Shown here: positions 25,500 to 36,035 of the stretch, one piece after another
Position numbering within the stretch: position 1 is the stretch's first letter
Layout: the number at the start of each line of letters is the position of its first letter
Source: Ophryocystis elektroscirrha
Taxonomy: Eukaryota > Apicomplexa > Conoidasida > Neogregarinorida > Ophryocystidae
Direction: 5' to 3'
Length of the DNA: 36,035 bases
Assembly (NCBI GenBank): GCA_030141585.1
Contig: JAQIFP010000083.1
Location: 1 to 36,035 of the forward strand
Notes under the pieces: model-generated
Database searches by the model: none
What the model was told of the DNA's origin: nothing
The model's input: only the letters and a program-made list of their open reading frames with translations
Position numbers and translations under genes: made by a program

Positions 25500-25965
25500 T
25501 GAGTTACTTATTTGTGTGTATATATATATCTGTACATATATATGTGTATATACATATATATGTATAAATATATATTTGTTTATATATATGTGTATATATA
25601 TGTGTATATATATGTGTATATATATGTGTATATATATGTGTATGTATATGTGTATATATATGTGTATATATATGTGTATATATATGTGTATATATATGTG
25701 TATATATATGTGTATATATATGTGTATATATATGTGTATATATATGTGTATTTATATGTGTATACATATGTNNNNNNNNNNNNNNNNNGTGTATATATAT
25801 GTGTATATATATGTGTATATATATGTGTATATATATGTGTATATATATGTGTATATATATGTGTATATATATGTGTATATATATGTGTATATATATGTGT
25901 ATATATATGTGTATAAATATATATGTATATATAAATATATATATATCTGTATATACATATATGAG

Positions 25966-26001
<36 letters not shown>

Positions 26002-26608
26002 TAATTATACTAATATAAACTTATAAACTTATATATTTATATAATCAGATTATATAAATTATAAACTTTTATAAAGCATATATGTCAGAACAACTGCTAA
26101 AGAATCTTTTAATGCGGGTTTCTTTTATACATACAAGAGAGATTATTTATAAAAAAAAATGCTTAATTATTATTAGACTTTATTCACCTGTAAAGAGAGA
26201 GGTTGAATTACTATTGATGGATGGCGATACGCTTGAAAATCTATGGGTAGGAACTTTGTCGGTTGAAAGTTTTGGTTTTTCTTTGTAGGCCTTAATATCA
26301 TTTTCTGATACCAGCTTCTATAAAAAAAAAAAAAGGATATTTATGAGCAAAACATGTAACTCCTGTGTATGTTTGCATGCACTTTTCAATCAATTACACT
26401 TACAAGAAATAGGGATGAGGGGCTCAAACCTAAATTAATATATTAAAAAAAAATAACAAATTAAAATATTTTTTTTTTTTTCTTTATATACACTTATAAT
26501 GTTACTTTGTTTACTATTGGCTTGATATTCGCAAGGTGAAGGATCACACCATAAATCAGTGACAATATTTTTGATAGATTTTGATTCTGACTCTGTATCT
26601 GTACTCAT
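19139..26608 (-). CDS. Synaptojanin-type phosphoinositide phosphatase (Sac1 + 5-phosphatase)
   Basis: Twenty-two exons close the frame to 1387 residues. The Sac1 domain shows [16 protein letters not shown], the catalytic CX5R as [13 protein letters not shown] (Cys about 782, Arg about 788) and [16 protein letters not shown]. The C-terminal inositol 5-phosphatase (from about 1081) shows [45 protein letters not shown] and SSDHKPVY, so both active sites look intact. Sac1 removes 3-, 4- or 5-phosphates from PI phosphates, and the second domain hydrolyses the 5-phosphate of PI(4,5)P2; synaptojanins act in vesicle traffic. Exons: 26608-26494, 26429-26404, 26317-26188, 25107-24247, 24216-24109, 23989-23376, 23339-23007, 22589-22302, 22024-21943, 21882-21814, 21768-21556, 21521-21406, 21375-21260, 21229-21130, 21100-21035, 20974-20971, 20938-20808, 20772-20668, 20490-20365, 20333-20071, 20034-19897 and 19298-19139. 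The first three exons (low-complexity [10 protein letters not shown]...) join by phase across a repeat intron. Without them the gene could start at 25123. Confidence 0.85.
20971..20974 (-). other. Candidate 4-nt microexon of the phosphatase gene
   Basis: Sense CCAG, flanked by an AG acceptor on a T run (20975-20976) and a GT donor followed by a T run (20969-20970). Exon 21100-21035 ends in phase 0 and exon 20938-20808 needs one preceding base. Joining them directly breaks the frame, while inserting CCAG restores it and reads ...[14 protein letters not shown]. The introns on either side would be 60 and 32 nt. Confidence 0.5.
25108..26187. repeat. Repeat-filled intron with 12-bp satellite and assembly gap
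   Basis: A 1080-nt intron in the phosphatase model. About 25533-25915 is a near-perfect 12-bp tandem array (unit gtgtatatatat on plus), interrupted by 17 unresolved bases at 25772-25788. Flanks are degenerate TA and tatgt repeats. The true array length is probably unknown because of the gap. Frames open across it in both directions are repeats of Ile-Tyr-Met-Cys or similar and are not genes. Confidence 0.85.
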
Positions 26609-26970
26609 TTAATGTTAAAGAATGTGAAATATAATGTTGATTCTTTTTTTATCAAAAATCATTTCTTGAAATCTAAAAATTAAAAAAAAGTAACGAGTCA
26701 GATAAAGTTAAAAAAAGTACATTTTTGTTCAATCCACTGCCTCTAAGTTATTTTTTTAACTGACATGAAAGGTTTATTTATTTAGTTTTGCAGACAATTA
26801 ATTGAAAATAATTAAAATTTTTTTGCTTTCAAAGATGTAGTTATAAGCTATAATGTTCTGGATGAATAAGATTTTTTTCTTGTGCAAATAACAGTTATTT
26901 AATAATTTGCAAAAAATTTTTTCTATTAATTTAAGAAGTCTCTTTAAAAAAAAAAAAAAAAAAAAAATAA
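26609..26970. other. Intergenic region
   Basis: 362 nt between the first exon of the phosphatase and the stop of the helicase gene, both minus. It contains a 22-base A run at about 26946-26967, directly after the helicase stop in the sense direction. Nothing else seen. Confidence 0.6.
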
Positions 26971-29727
26971 TTAAGCTTGTGCACTCAGTAACGCTAAACT
27001 CAATGATTCAAGATGTTTTATTTCAGTTTTTCTTCTTTTTATCTGTGTATATCTTTAATTGAACAATAAATTTAATTACCTCTGAGTTCTCTTGTGTATT
27101 ATCATCTTCACATTCTTCATATGCTACTGTTTCAAGCCTCTTTTTTAGAGATTTTTTTTTGTTGGTAGCTTTTTTATAATCCAGCTAAAAAAAAAAAATT
27201 AGGGTTTTTTTTATTGAGAAATCTCACCTTATCTAAAGCATCATTTTTTTTTAGTTGCTGCTCAATTTCTTTTATTCTATTAGCATACGAAGCATCTACT
27301 TTATCCATAGCTAAAGGTACTTCTTGGGTTTTCTCATTTTCACTAGATAAATCTTTTTATTTTTTTTTTTTTTTACCTTTCACTTGATTCATTGAAATGT
27401 ATATGTTGTAAGTTGTGCTTAGCCGTTAAATAAGAAAACCCTTTAATTTTTGCTGTTCCATCTTTTCTTATTTTTATTTGCTGTTTTTGTATTTTGGATT
27501 CAAGTTTTTTACGTTCCTCCGGAGTTAATTGAGGTTTTATAGCGTCAATATTGCTTTGAGTGCTTGAAGGTTTTAATATGGGTTCATCAGATTGTGGTAA
27601 ATCAATCAAGTCTTTGGATTCAGTCTCTTTTTTTTTTTCAGAATCATCATTTTCCTCACAAAAAGATTTTTCCAATTTTTTTTTATTAATTTTCTGTTTT
27701 AATTTTTGAAGCTTTGTCATTTTTTGAGGATTATCTTCCTTCGAGCAAGCTTGTAATAATGACTTTACACTTTCAGGGCAAAAAGCTAGACCCAATGATA
27801 AAGCAAATGCTTCAATGTCTTTGCTCAGCAAATTTACATTAAATATTTTTTTATTAGGAGCTAAAGCAACGCTGCGGACATACGAACATATGGAACGTTC
27901 TGCTAGGTATTTTATATCCAAACTAAAAAGTCCCAAAATAAAAAAAAAAAGTAAAATTTAACTATAAGTTTGCTTTTATATTTATTATTTAAAAATACTA
28001 ACATTAATGGTTTAATATACTAATAATAATACAAACTCAAACACTTACTTTGAAGCAAGTAAACTGCTTAATTTGGTTTTAATATCAATTATTTTGGTTG
28101 GATTCAAATTAAATTTTTGAGGAACTATCGAGTTATTTTCGAGTTGCTGTAAAAATGAGTTTTCGGAAGGTAATAAAAATAATAAACTGTTACCAGAACT
28201 TTTGTATCTGGCAGTACGACCCACACGGTGAATATATGTCTCAAAGTTAAAAGGACAATTTACTTGTATAACCCAATCTATATTTTGAAAATCTAATCCT
28301 CTAGAAGCAATGTCTGTACATATTAAACAGGAAGCTCGAAGTTTTTGAGAAAAATTGTCAACAATAGAAAAACGTTTTTGTTGACTTTGTCTACCAAGAA
28401 GTTCAAATAATGCAGGCCCTAATTATACAAATAATAATATTTTAAAATTGTACCTGGCTTCAATTTTCTGTAAGATTCATAAATGAATCTTACTTGTTTA
28501 CACGAATTAACGAATACTATTGTGCGGCATTGAGACTTCATTCGAAGGAATGAAAATAGAAGATTAATTTGTTCATTTAATGAAGTCATTATATAATACT
28601 CATTTAATCTTTTTGGAGTTAACTTAGAACCAGTCTCAATTTCTTCTTGAATCAATATATTCACAGGGTTCTAAAGTATATATAATTAGAAATTATTTTA
28701 CCGTCAGAGATAAAAGTGCTAATCTTTGTATACCAAAACTTAAAGTAGCAGAGAAAAGCCAGGTTTGGATTGATTTGGGGAATTGACTTACTATGTTAGT
28801 CAAAGTTTCCGAGAAACCCATGTCTAACATTTGATCAGCTTCATCTAAAACTAAAAAAAAAAGTAAAAAAAAAAAAAAAAAAAATTATACCGAGTAATTG
28901 AAGATCAGTAGTGTCAATTCCACTTGATCCTTCCAGATGTTGCAAAATCCGACCAGGAGTAGCTATAATTATATTAATTTGCGATAAACGAGTTTGCTCA
29001 AATTTGTAATCTTTCCCGCCTGTTACGCAGGCCACAGAGAATTCATGAAATCTAAAAACTATTGGATATATATTTAGCATAATTAAGCGAATTCATAGTA
29101 ACTTTTTTTTTTTTTTTTCTAAAACAATTAGGTTAAAGTTAACAGCATCAATCATATACATAAAATTATTCCAAATATCCGTATACAAAACACTTATTTT
29201 GATGCCATGATTTATGAAATAAAAAGCTATTTTTTACCTTCCAACAGACTTAATATTTACAAATATCTGAGTAGCTAGTTCTCTTGTTGGAGACAGTATT
29301 ATTACTGCTAAACCTAAAGTATTATCCCATCTCAATCTATAGAGAAGTTCAAGTGTCTAAAAAGGTAGTTTTTTTTTTTTTTTTTTTTAACTGGAATCAC
29401 AAAAGCAAGAGTTTTTCCAGAGCCTGTTGGAGCTTGTACCAGTAGATCGCATTTGGATAAAGCTTTGGGTATCACTTTTGTTTGTACGGGTGTCAGGGTT
29501 GTAAAAGACTCGTTTTTCAACCCTTTTTGAGTAAATTTCGATAATGGTAGGTCATTGAAATACACTGGTATTTTATTTTCATCTGCGCACTCTATCAATA
29601 TGCGAGCCTCCAATTCCTTTATTTCAGCTTCAATATTTTTGATCGAAAAATTTTTATTTTTTTTTATAAAACCTTTTTTTGTATTTTTTTTGTTTTTATA
29701 CAGATTATTATTTTGAGTGTGTTTCAT
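26971..29727 (-). CDS. DBP4: DEAD-box RNA helicase DBP4/DDX10 (ribosome biogenesis)
   Basis: Ten exons close to 730 residues: 29727-29392, 29356-29238, 29051-28891, 28850-28702, 28670-28454, 28418-28049, 27922-27384, 27352-27228, 27184-27080 and 27042-26971. DBP4/DDX10 is a nucleolar ATP-dependent helicase of the small-subunit processome that helps release U14 snoRNA from pre-rRNA. All helicase motifs are present: [16 protein letters not shown] motif [16 protein letters not shown] (98-106), [27 protein letters not shown] (207-214), SAT (239-241), [10 protein letters not shown] (362-371) and HRVGRTAR (391-398). A DUF4217-type region follows ([17 protein letters not shown]), as in DBP4. The C-terminus is a Lys-rich tail ending in a short helix, [13 protein letters not shown], similar in style to other DBP4 ends. 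That last exon is separated by a 37-nt intron; reading through it instead would end about 20 codons after 27080. Confidence 0.9.
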
Positions 29728-29828
29728 AAAAAAAAATTACGTTCTAAGCATTTTAAATTATTACTGGAAATGAAATCTGTTAACTGAAAAAAATTAAAAA
29801 AAAAACTGCGATTTACTAAAACGTATGA

Positions 29829-31424
29829 TTAATAATAATTTGATTTATCATGAGACTTTTCTTTTTTGTTAAACATGTTATGTCCTCCATAATCTGGATA
29901 GCACATTCCATTCAACAGCTTATGTCCTTCGGGGCATAAGTAGTCTGGTTTTAAATAATTAACTTTCATGCATTTATAGTCAGATGTCATTATAAAGTTT
30001 TTAGGGCATAACTTGATAGGTGTTTCCACTGATATAACTTCGCATTTGTCATGAATAAGTTTTCCTACAGTGCAATGTTTTTCTGCTTTCACTTGTTTAT
30101 GTATGTAGCAAAATTTATCTTCATAGTGATAACCTTTCGGGCAAGATCCTATTAGAGGTTTATATATGTGTTCAATACAAGTGTTTCCGGAAAGTTGGCC
30201 TTTTTTACATATAAAGGATGGTTTTTGGATTTCTTTAAATTCGCACATTAGCGAATTTGTTAATATAGATTCTTTTGGGCATTTAAGTTCGGGAGATATA
30301 ATTTCAATGTGTTGGCAGTGATTATCAACATATGTATAGCCTTTAGGACATACAATTTCAACTTGCTTATAGACAGATTTCATACATTTGTTATCATGTG
30401 ATAATTCGTAGTCTTTAGGGCAAACTTTTTCAATAGGTACTTTATGTAATTTGAAGCAAACTTTTCCGTCAAAAAGTGAGTTTTTCGGACATGTATATGT
30501 TGTTTTTTTTATAAATTCTTTGACACAGGTTCCATTTTCTAGAAGTTTATAACCCTTTTCACAGGATTTTATAGGACTTTCTTCTAAAATTTGTACACAT
30601 TTATTGCGCTCTATTTTGAATCCTTTTCTACATGATAAGTCGGGATGTTTTGTTTCTACAGCTTCACATTTTTTTCCTTTTAATTGACCCTCTTTACATG
30701 AAAGAACAGGTTGTGTAATCTCAGTTTTTTTTATACATTCAGTTTTTTCTAAACTGTATGATTTTGGACATGACGCTAGTGAATTTGAGTATTCTAGTTT
30801 AGCGCATAATTTATCAACATTGTTTAACGAACGGCTTGATTTTTCATCTGACATCTTTATTCTTTCCAAGCCCAAAATAGACAACTGTTTAAATTTGTGC
30901 TTATCAATGAAATCAAATCCATTAGGACAGACTTCTTCGGGAAGTATTTTGTCAATTTTATGACATACATCGTGGATAAGTGTAGTCGCGGCTGGGCATA
31001 TTTTTAAAGGTTTCACTTTGCTATTGCGCGTACAGCTAACTCCATGTAATTTATATCCATATGGACATTCTAATACTACACTGTGTGTTATTTGTTGTTC
31101 GCACTCATTTTTTCCATTCATATGAAAATCTTCCATGCAACCAAATTGTGCTGGAGTTTTCTCCAATTTTTCACATTTGTTGCCGTAATTTTCATAATCT
31201 GGAGGACATTTGATAGTTGGAGGAGTGTAACGATGAATGTGACATAAACCATCTTGGATCACAGCGTGTTTTGTTGTACATTCTTCAAGTGGTTTCATAT
31301 ATTCTTTATATACGCAGGCATCATCTCTTGGTTCACCCTTATAACAACTTATTTTTGGAATTACTGATTTATTTACAGCTCCTAAAACAGCTCTTGCTGG
31401 AATTAATAGTAATAATATTTTCAT
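29829..31424 (-). CDS. Oocyst-wall-type Cys-repeat protein
   Basis: An intronless 531-residue protein with signal peptide MKILLLLIPARAVLGA. I count 40 Cys arranged as 20 pairs: nearly every module reads C-P-K/x-G/x-Y/x-x(8-10)-C-x(11-14), for example VCPKGYTYVDNHCQHIEI. The spacing is regular apart from one insertion of about 30 residues before the Cys near VDKLCAK. There is no TM or lipid anchor; the end is a Gly/His/Lys/Asn/Tyr-rich tail. Repeated Cys pairs on this scale in a secreted protein are the hallmark of the oocyst wall proteins (COWP/OWP) of Cryptosporidium, Toxoplasma and Eimeria, where disulfides build the wall. The family assignment is by pattern only; the module is about 27-32 residues, shorter than the classic COWP type I repeat. 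It is the only sizeable intronless gene in the window. Confidence 0.82.
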   Translation of the reverse strand: MKILLLLIPARAVLGAVNKSVIPKISCYKGEPRDDACVYKEYMKPLEECTTKHAVIQDGLCHIHRYTPPTIKCPPDYENYGNKCEKLEKTPAQFGCMEDFHMNGKNECEQQITHSVVLECPYGYKLHGVSCTRNSKVKPLKICPAATTLIHDVCHKIDKILPEEVCPNGFDFIDKHKFKQLSILGLERIKMSDEKSSRSLNNVDKLCAKLEYSNSLASCPKSYSLEKTECIKKTEITQPVLSCKEGQLKGKKCEAVETKHPDLSCRKGFKIERNKCVQILEESPIKSCEKGYKLLENGTCVKEFIKKTTYTCPKNSLFDGKVCFKLHKVPIEKVCPKDYELSHDNKCMKSVYKQVEIVCPKGYTYVDNHCQHIEIISPELKCPKESILTNSLMCEFKEIQKPSFICKKGQLSGNTCIEHIYKPLIGSCPKGYHYEDKFCYIHKQVKAEKHCTVGKLIHDKCEVISVETPIKLCPKNFIMTSDYKCMKVNYLKPDYLCPEGHKLLNGMCYPDYGGHNMFNKKEKSHDKSNYY

Positions 31425-31748
31425 GTTTCAAAAGAGTGAAAATAATGAATACAAACTGTATTTATTTATGTTTGTATTTTTAAAACCCCGCGGTTATAAA
31501 CATTTATCAAAATGTAAAAAAAGTTATACAATCACATCTGAAAGGTTATTTTGTTGAAATAATGAGTATAAATTTGTGAAAAGTATTCCTTTATATGAAA
31601 CTATTGAAATGTGCAACGATTGGAATGATATTTGAGGTTATTAATGACTGAAAAAAAAATTTAATTAAAAAAATATAAGTAGCATACATAAGTTTAAATA
31701 GAACAAATTTTAGGTTTTTTTTAAAATAAAATAACTTAATATAAAAAT
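31425..31748. other. Intergenic region upstream of the oocyst-wall gene
   Basis: 324 nt between the oocyst-wall gene start and the reductase stop. Presumably the oocyst-wall promoter. It contains short A runs and no motif I can name. Confidence 0.55.
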
Positions 31749-32924
31749 TTAAGCAACTTCCTCAGGATTCCAACAAACGCGTGAGCGATTGTCAATTGCA
31801 GATAATTTTTTCATACTTTCTTCAGAAATTTTCATGCTGTCCTCTACTATTTTGATATTTTCCTTCATATGTTCAAGATTACTGGATTTTGGTATAACCT
31901 AAAATTAATTCAATGAAATTTACGAACACAAATAAAATTATACAGTTTATATGATAACATATAAAACAGATACAACTAATTTTAAATAATAAATGGACAG
32001 ATGTACATATATACAAAACACATCAAAAATTACTAAGAATAAAGCAATAATTAGGGTGTTTGTAAAACGCTCTTACCATAAGTCCTTGCTGATAGGCCCA
32101 TCTTAGTAAAACTTGAACGATAGTTTTATTTTCTGCCTTAGCAACTTCCTTTACAACAGGATGATCCATTACAGCTTGTTCTCCCGTCCCAAGCGAAGAA
32201 TAAGCTTGAATAGCAATGTTGTATTTTTTAGCAGTTTCCCGAAGTTCAGTACATGGGCAAAGCGGGTGAAGTTCAACTTGGTTGACGTGAGGATATTGTT
32301 CTGGACAATCTTTTGCTAATTGATCCATGTGATGAGATAAATAATTGGATACACCAATAGCCCTCACTTTTCCTTCTTTCAAAAGTCTAATACACGCCTA
32401 AGCGAATATATTTTCTTTATCAAGTATTATATGTATTCATAAATTATGTATAGATAAATAATTGACTGATTAAAGTGTATATATAGTATAACAAAGTAAT
32501 TAGATAAAACACTTGACGGTATATATTAAATATTTATTTTTTTTTTACCCTCCAAGCATCTACACGAACTTTTGCATTTTTGCAATCTTTTCGGTCAACC
32601 TATCAAACAGATTATTTAATAAACTGACTGACGTTTTTTGATCCAGGCCAATGCAACAAATAAAGGTCTAATGCAGGTATCTGTAATCTTTTAAGCGACC
32701 TTAAACAAGCTTCATAAGTTTCCTCATAACCCTGAAAAGTAATAATAAATTTTTTATATTACCATTTCATCAACATAAGCTTTTGAAGTTATGAATACAC
32801 CTTTGTCATTACCCGTCTTCAGCTGCCCATCTTTAAAACCTTCAAATTGCTTCAAGGCTTTTCTGAAATGTATTTATAATAATTGAATGAATATTTCATT
32901 CAAATGACATGTATATAATATATA

Positions 32925-32977
<53 letters not shown>

Positions 32978-33418
32978 GACATTAGTAAAATAAATTATAC
33001 AAGTGTATATTTATACCTTATAAGAGAATATTACTGCAGAAAAATGTATTATAGAAACTCATATTGTATTTCTTGTAACTAACAATATATTCATAAACTT
33101 TTATGGATAAACACGTAATAAAAAGTATTAGAATATAGCACGATAATTTTTTTGGAAATAGTAAAGTATAACCACTATATATAATCAAGGATTAAGGTAT
33201 TATGCAGAACGGTATATTATAATCAAATGTCTAATATGTATTTACCCAATATATTCTTCGTTTTTATAGCAAGACGCAGTATCAATTAAACGAATTCCTA
33301 AATTAAGAGCAGCGAGAACAGATTGAATGCATTTTCCTTCGTCCAATAACTTCCATGTACCCAAACCAAACTGTGGCATTTTAACGCCATTACTCAAAGT
33401 AATACAATTATTTAACAT
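31749..33418 (-). CDS. Aldo-keto reductase
   Basis: Exons 33418-33246, 32862-32763, 32731-32633, 32599-32549, 32397-32077 and 31898-31749 give 297 residues, a normal length for the family (NADPH-dependent reduction of aldehydes and ketones, TIM-barrel fold, cytosolic). The start MLNNCITLSNGVKMPQFGLG matches the family's N-terminal hairpin and first strand. The catalytic tetrad is all present at standard spacing: Asp46 and Tyr51 in LIDTASCYKNE, Lys85 in ITSKAY, His118 in LLHWPG. Later cues are IGVSNYLSHH, NQVELHP, IQAYSSLG and the cofactor motif VIPKSSN near the C-terminus. The substrate cannot be told from sequence. The gene is divergent from the Rab gene to its right. Confidence 0.9.
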
Positions 33419-33961
33419 GATTAAAATCCAGGTCCAAACTAAAATAGGTGAACTTCTGATTACAAATTCTCTTCGTGAGTGTAAAAGTATTTACTAGTAC
33501 AGCAACAAATTGAAATTAGAAATCTACTTTTCAAATTTTAATTAAAAACTCCCCAAGTTCATTTATTTAATTACTCGATAAAAAAAAATATGAAAAATTT
33601 GTATTATCTATTATCATTATACGTTACAGTGAAGATATTTTGAATAAAATAATAGTGATGTCCAAGTCATATTACAGTGATAAGCTATAATTGACATTCA
33701 TAAAATTTTAGATCATATTGTATGAAAGTGCTGCTGCGGTGTGATAAGCAAAAAGGCGTACAAGTATAAATTAAAAACCGCAACAAATTTATGAATGATA
33801 ATTAAGCGGAATTGCAAAATAAAGATATGAATGCTCACAAGATCAAATACTGTACCTTTAGTTAAAAAAAAACCCCTTTAATTTACAATAATCAAATTAA
33901 ACACCACAGGTACACACTTTAAAGTTATAAGTTTCTGCTTGTACCTATAAAATTGCAGAAA
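33419..33961. other. Divergent promoter region
   Basis: 543 nt between the reductase start (minus) and the Rab start (plus), AT-rich. It must contain both promoters. No coding potential or named motif seen. Confidence 0.55.
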
Positions 33962-35025
<1,064 letters not shown>

Positions 35026-35237
35026 ATGAGTATTTTTATTTTCCTCTATATGTTTATTTTTTCCAGTTAGATACTTTTTTTTTTTTTATTTGACTATATT
35101 TAATTCGATTAAGATTAAGTGATCACAATAATTTATATGCAATAAAGATAATGTAGTTATTAGTATATGTAGCTGCTAAATCTAAAAAAAAAAAAAAAGC
35201 TAGAAGATATAAAAAAAAAAAAGATATTACAAAAGTT

Positions 35238-35823
35238 ATGGTCATAATTGAAAAGCCAATTGGCATGCATAATGCTACAATTGAGTCTATAATAAGTGTA
35301 GACTACCAGCCATATACCGAAGATAATCGATTAGTTTCAGCGTCTGAATGTAACGTTAAAATCTGGATTATAAAAACTTTGGACTCAAATTTTGACACCT
35401 CCGAACAAAATAAAACTTTAAATGAAGTCCAAGAAAACTGTGAAAACAATGCTGAAAACGGCAATACAAATAAAATATTTATATCTGAAAATTATGAAAA
35501 ACGGGACTGTAAAATATTTGCCCATAATGTATGTACCCTATCTCAGCACGCGCCTCAGTATGTTGTAGCAGTCAAATGGAGTCCATCTGGGCAGTATTTA
35601 GCAACATGCGATAATCGCCAAGTTAATATTTGGACTTTTGGGCAACAACTCACTGATAAACCCGTTATAATTGAGCCTTTTACTTTTTATAATGAAACCT
35701 GGAAAAACTACTATAAAATTGTCGACTCAAGTTTTGGAATATTCAGTTTATGTTGGTTTGGTAACGATTATATTGTTACGGGTACAGTAAATGGCTTCAA
35801 TATTTGGTCTATTGATAATAGAG
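35238..35823 (+). CDS. WD40 protein resembling CAF-1 p60 subunit, 3' end beyond window
   Basis: The first exon of a longer gene: 195 codons plus one base, then a GT donor at 35824. WD40 blades are visible: RLVSASECNVKIWIIK, an Asn/Glu-rich insert, then VVAVKWSPSGQYLATCDN with VNIWTF, and IFSLCWFGNDYIVTGTVNGF with NIWSID. Between the last two lies YNETWKNYYKIV, corresponding in position to the NKENWTVVKTL segment of CAF-1 p60, and CTLSQHAPQ corresponds to NLARHTKAV. CAF-1 p60 (Cac2) helps deposit H3-H4 behind replication forks. HIRA or another WD40 histone chaperone remains possible because only about three blades are present. If not spliced, the frame would end at 35855, in the middle of the propeller, which supports splicing. 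Confidence 0.65.
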
Positions 35824-36035
35824 GTAATAATAACATATATTCATATCTATTGTAGTTAAAGTTAAACCTATTTCTAATATTTAAATTTACTTAATAAACT
35901 AATATAATATATATAATATATAATATATAATATATAATATATAATATATAATATATAATATATAATATATAATATATAATATATAATATATAATATATAA
36001 TATATAATATATAATATATAATATATAATATATAA
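35824..36035. repeat. Start of an intron with a 7-bp tandem array at the window edge
   Basis: After the donor, about 80 nt of AT-rich sequence lead into a perfect array of the 7-bp unit ataatat (about 18 copies from roughly 35910) that runs off the right edge. The contig may have stopped here because of the repeat. Confidence 0.75.

Noticed and set aside
25444..26004. Frames of Ile-Tyr-Met-Cys or Tyr-Val-Tyr-Ile repeats in several phases
   Set aside because: Translation of a 12-bp satellite and a run of N; open in many frames on both strands, as expected of a repeat without stops.
27043..27079. Alternative DBP4 ending by reading through the last intron
   Set aside because: It would end in a short Lys run, while splicing adds a helix ([13 protein letters not shown]) followed by a stop with exact phase; kept only as an alternative.

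Overview
The window is a stretch of nuclear DNA from an AT-rich, intron-rich apicomplexan. The evidence is the gene content: a Cys-paired oocyst-wall-type protein, a C-type-lectin mucin like the Cryptosporidium Clec protein, a polytopic Cys-rich protein of the CRMP kind, a four-pass claudin-like protein resembling CLAMP, and an apicomplexan-type Rab11B. An oocyst wall gene argues against haemosporidians and piroplasms. A Cryptosporidium/gregarine/coccidian/marosporidian-type lineage is possible, but I cannot place it further from sequence alone.

Layout, left to right: (1) minus-strand secreted mucin-like gene running off the left edge (1-907); (2) plus-strand four-pass membrane protein (1428-3432); (3) minus-strand splicing factor CWC25 (4306-5664); (4) minus-strand polytopic Cys-rich protein with a C-terminal concanavalin/LamG-like domain (6152-12240); (5) minus-strand C-type-lectin mucin, type I membrane protein (12970-17673); (6) minus-strand small Cys-cluster protein (18464-18802); (7) minus-strand synaptojanin-type Sac1 + inositol 5-phosphatase (19139-26608); (8) minus-strand DEAD-box helicase DBP4/DDX10 (26971-29727); (9) minus-strand oocyst-wall-type protein, single exon (29829-31424); (10) minus-strand aldo-keto reductase (31749-33418); (11) plus-strand Rab11B-like GTPase (33962-35025); (12) plus-strand WD40 protein resembling CAF-1 p60, running off the right edge (35238-35823+).

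Most genes are split by many GT-AG introns. I placed 65 by hand with full frame closure. 38 of them are only 28-45 nt long, and many of these are little more than a donor, a homopolymer T (sometimes A) run and an acceptor. Three introns are large and carry simple-sequence DNA, including two 12-bp satellites in two different genes; one of these contains a 17-base run of N. One 4-nt microexon is needed to keep the synaptojanin frame.

Several genes share a theme of the apical/secretory surface and pellicle of an invasive stage (mucin, lectin mucin, CLAMP-like, CRMP-like, Rab11B, phosphoinositide phosphatase) or of the oocyst wall. The rest are housekeeping (CWC25, DBP4, CAF-1, AKR). All exon models come from reading the sequence and have no transcript support.
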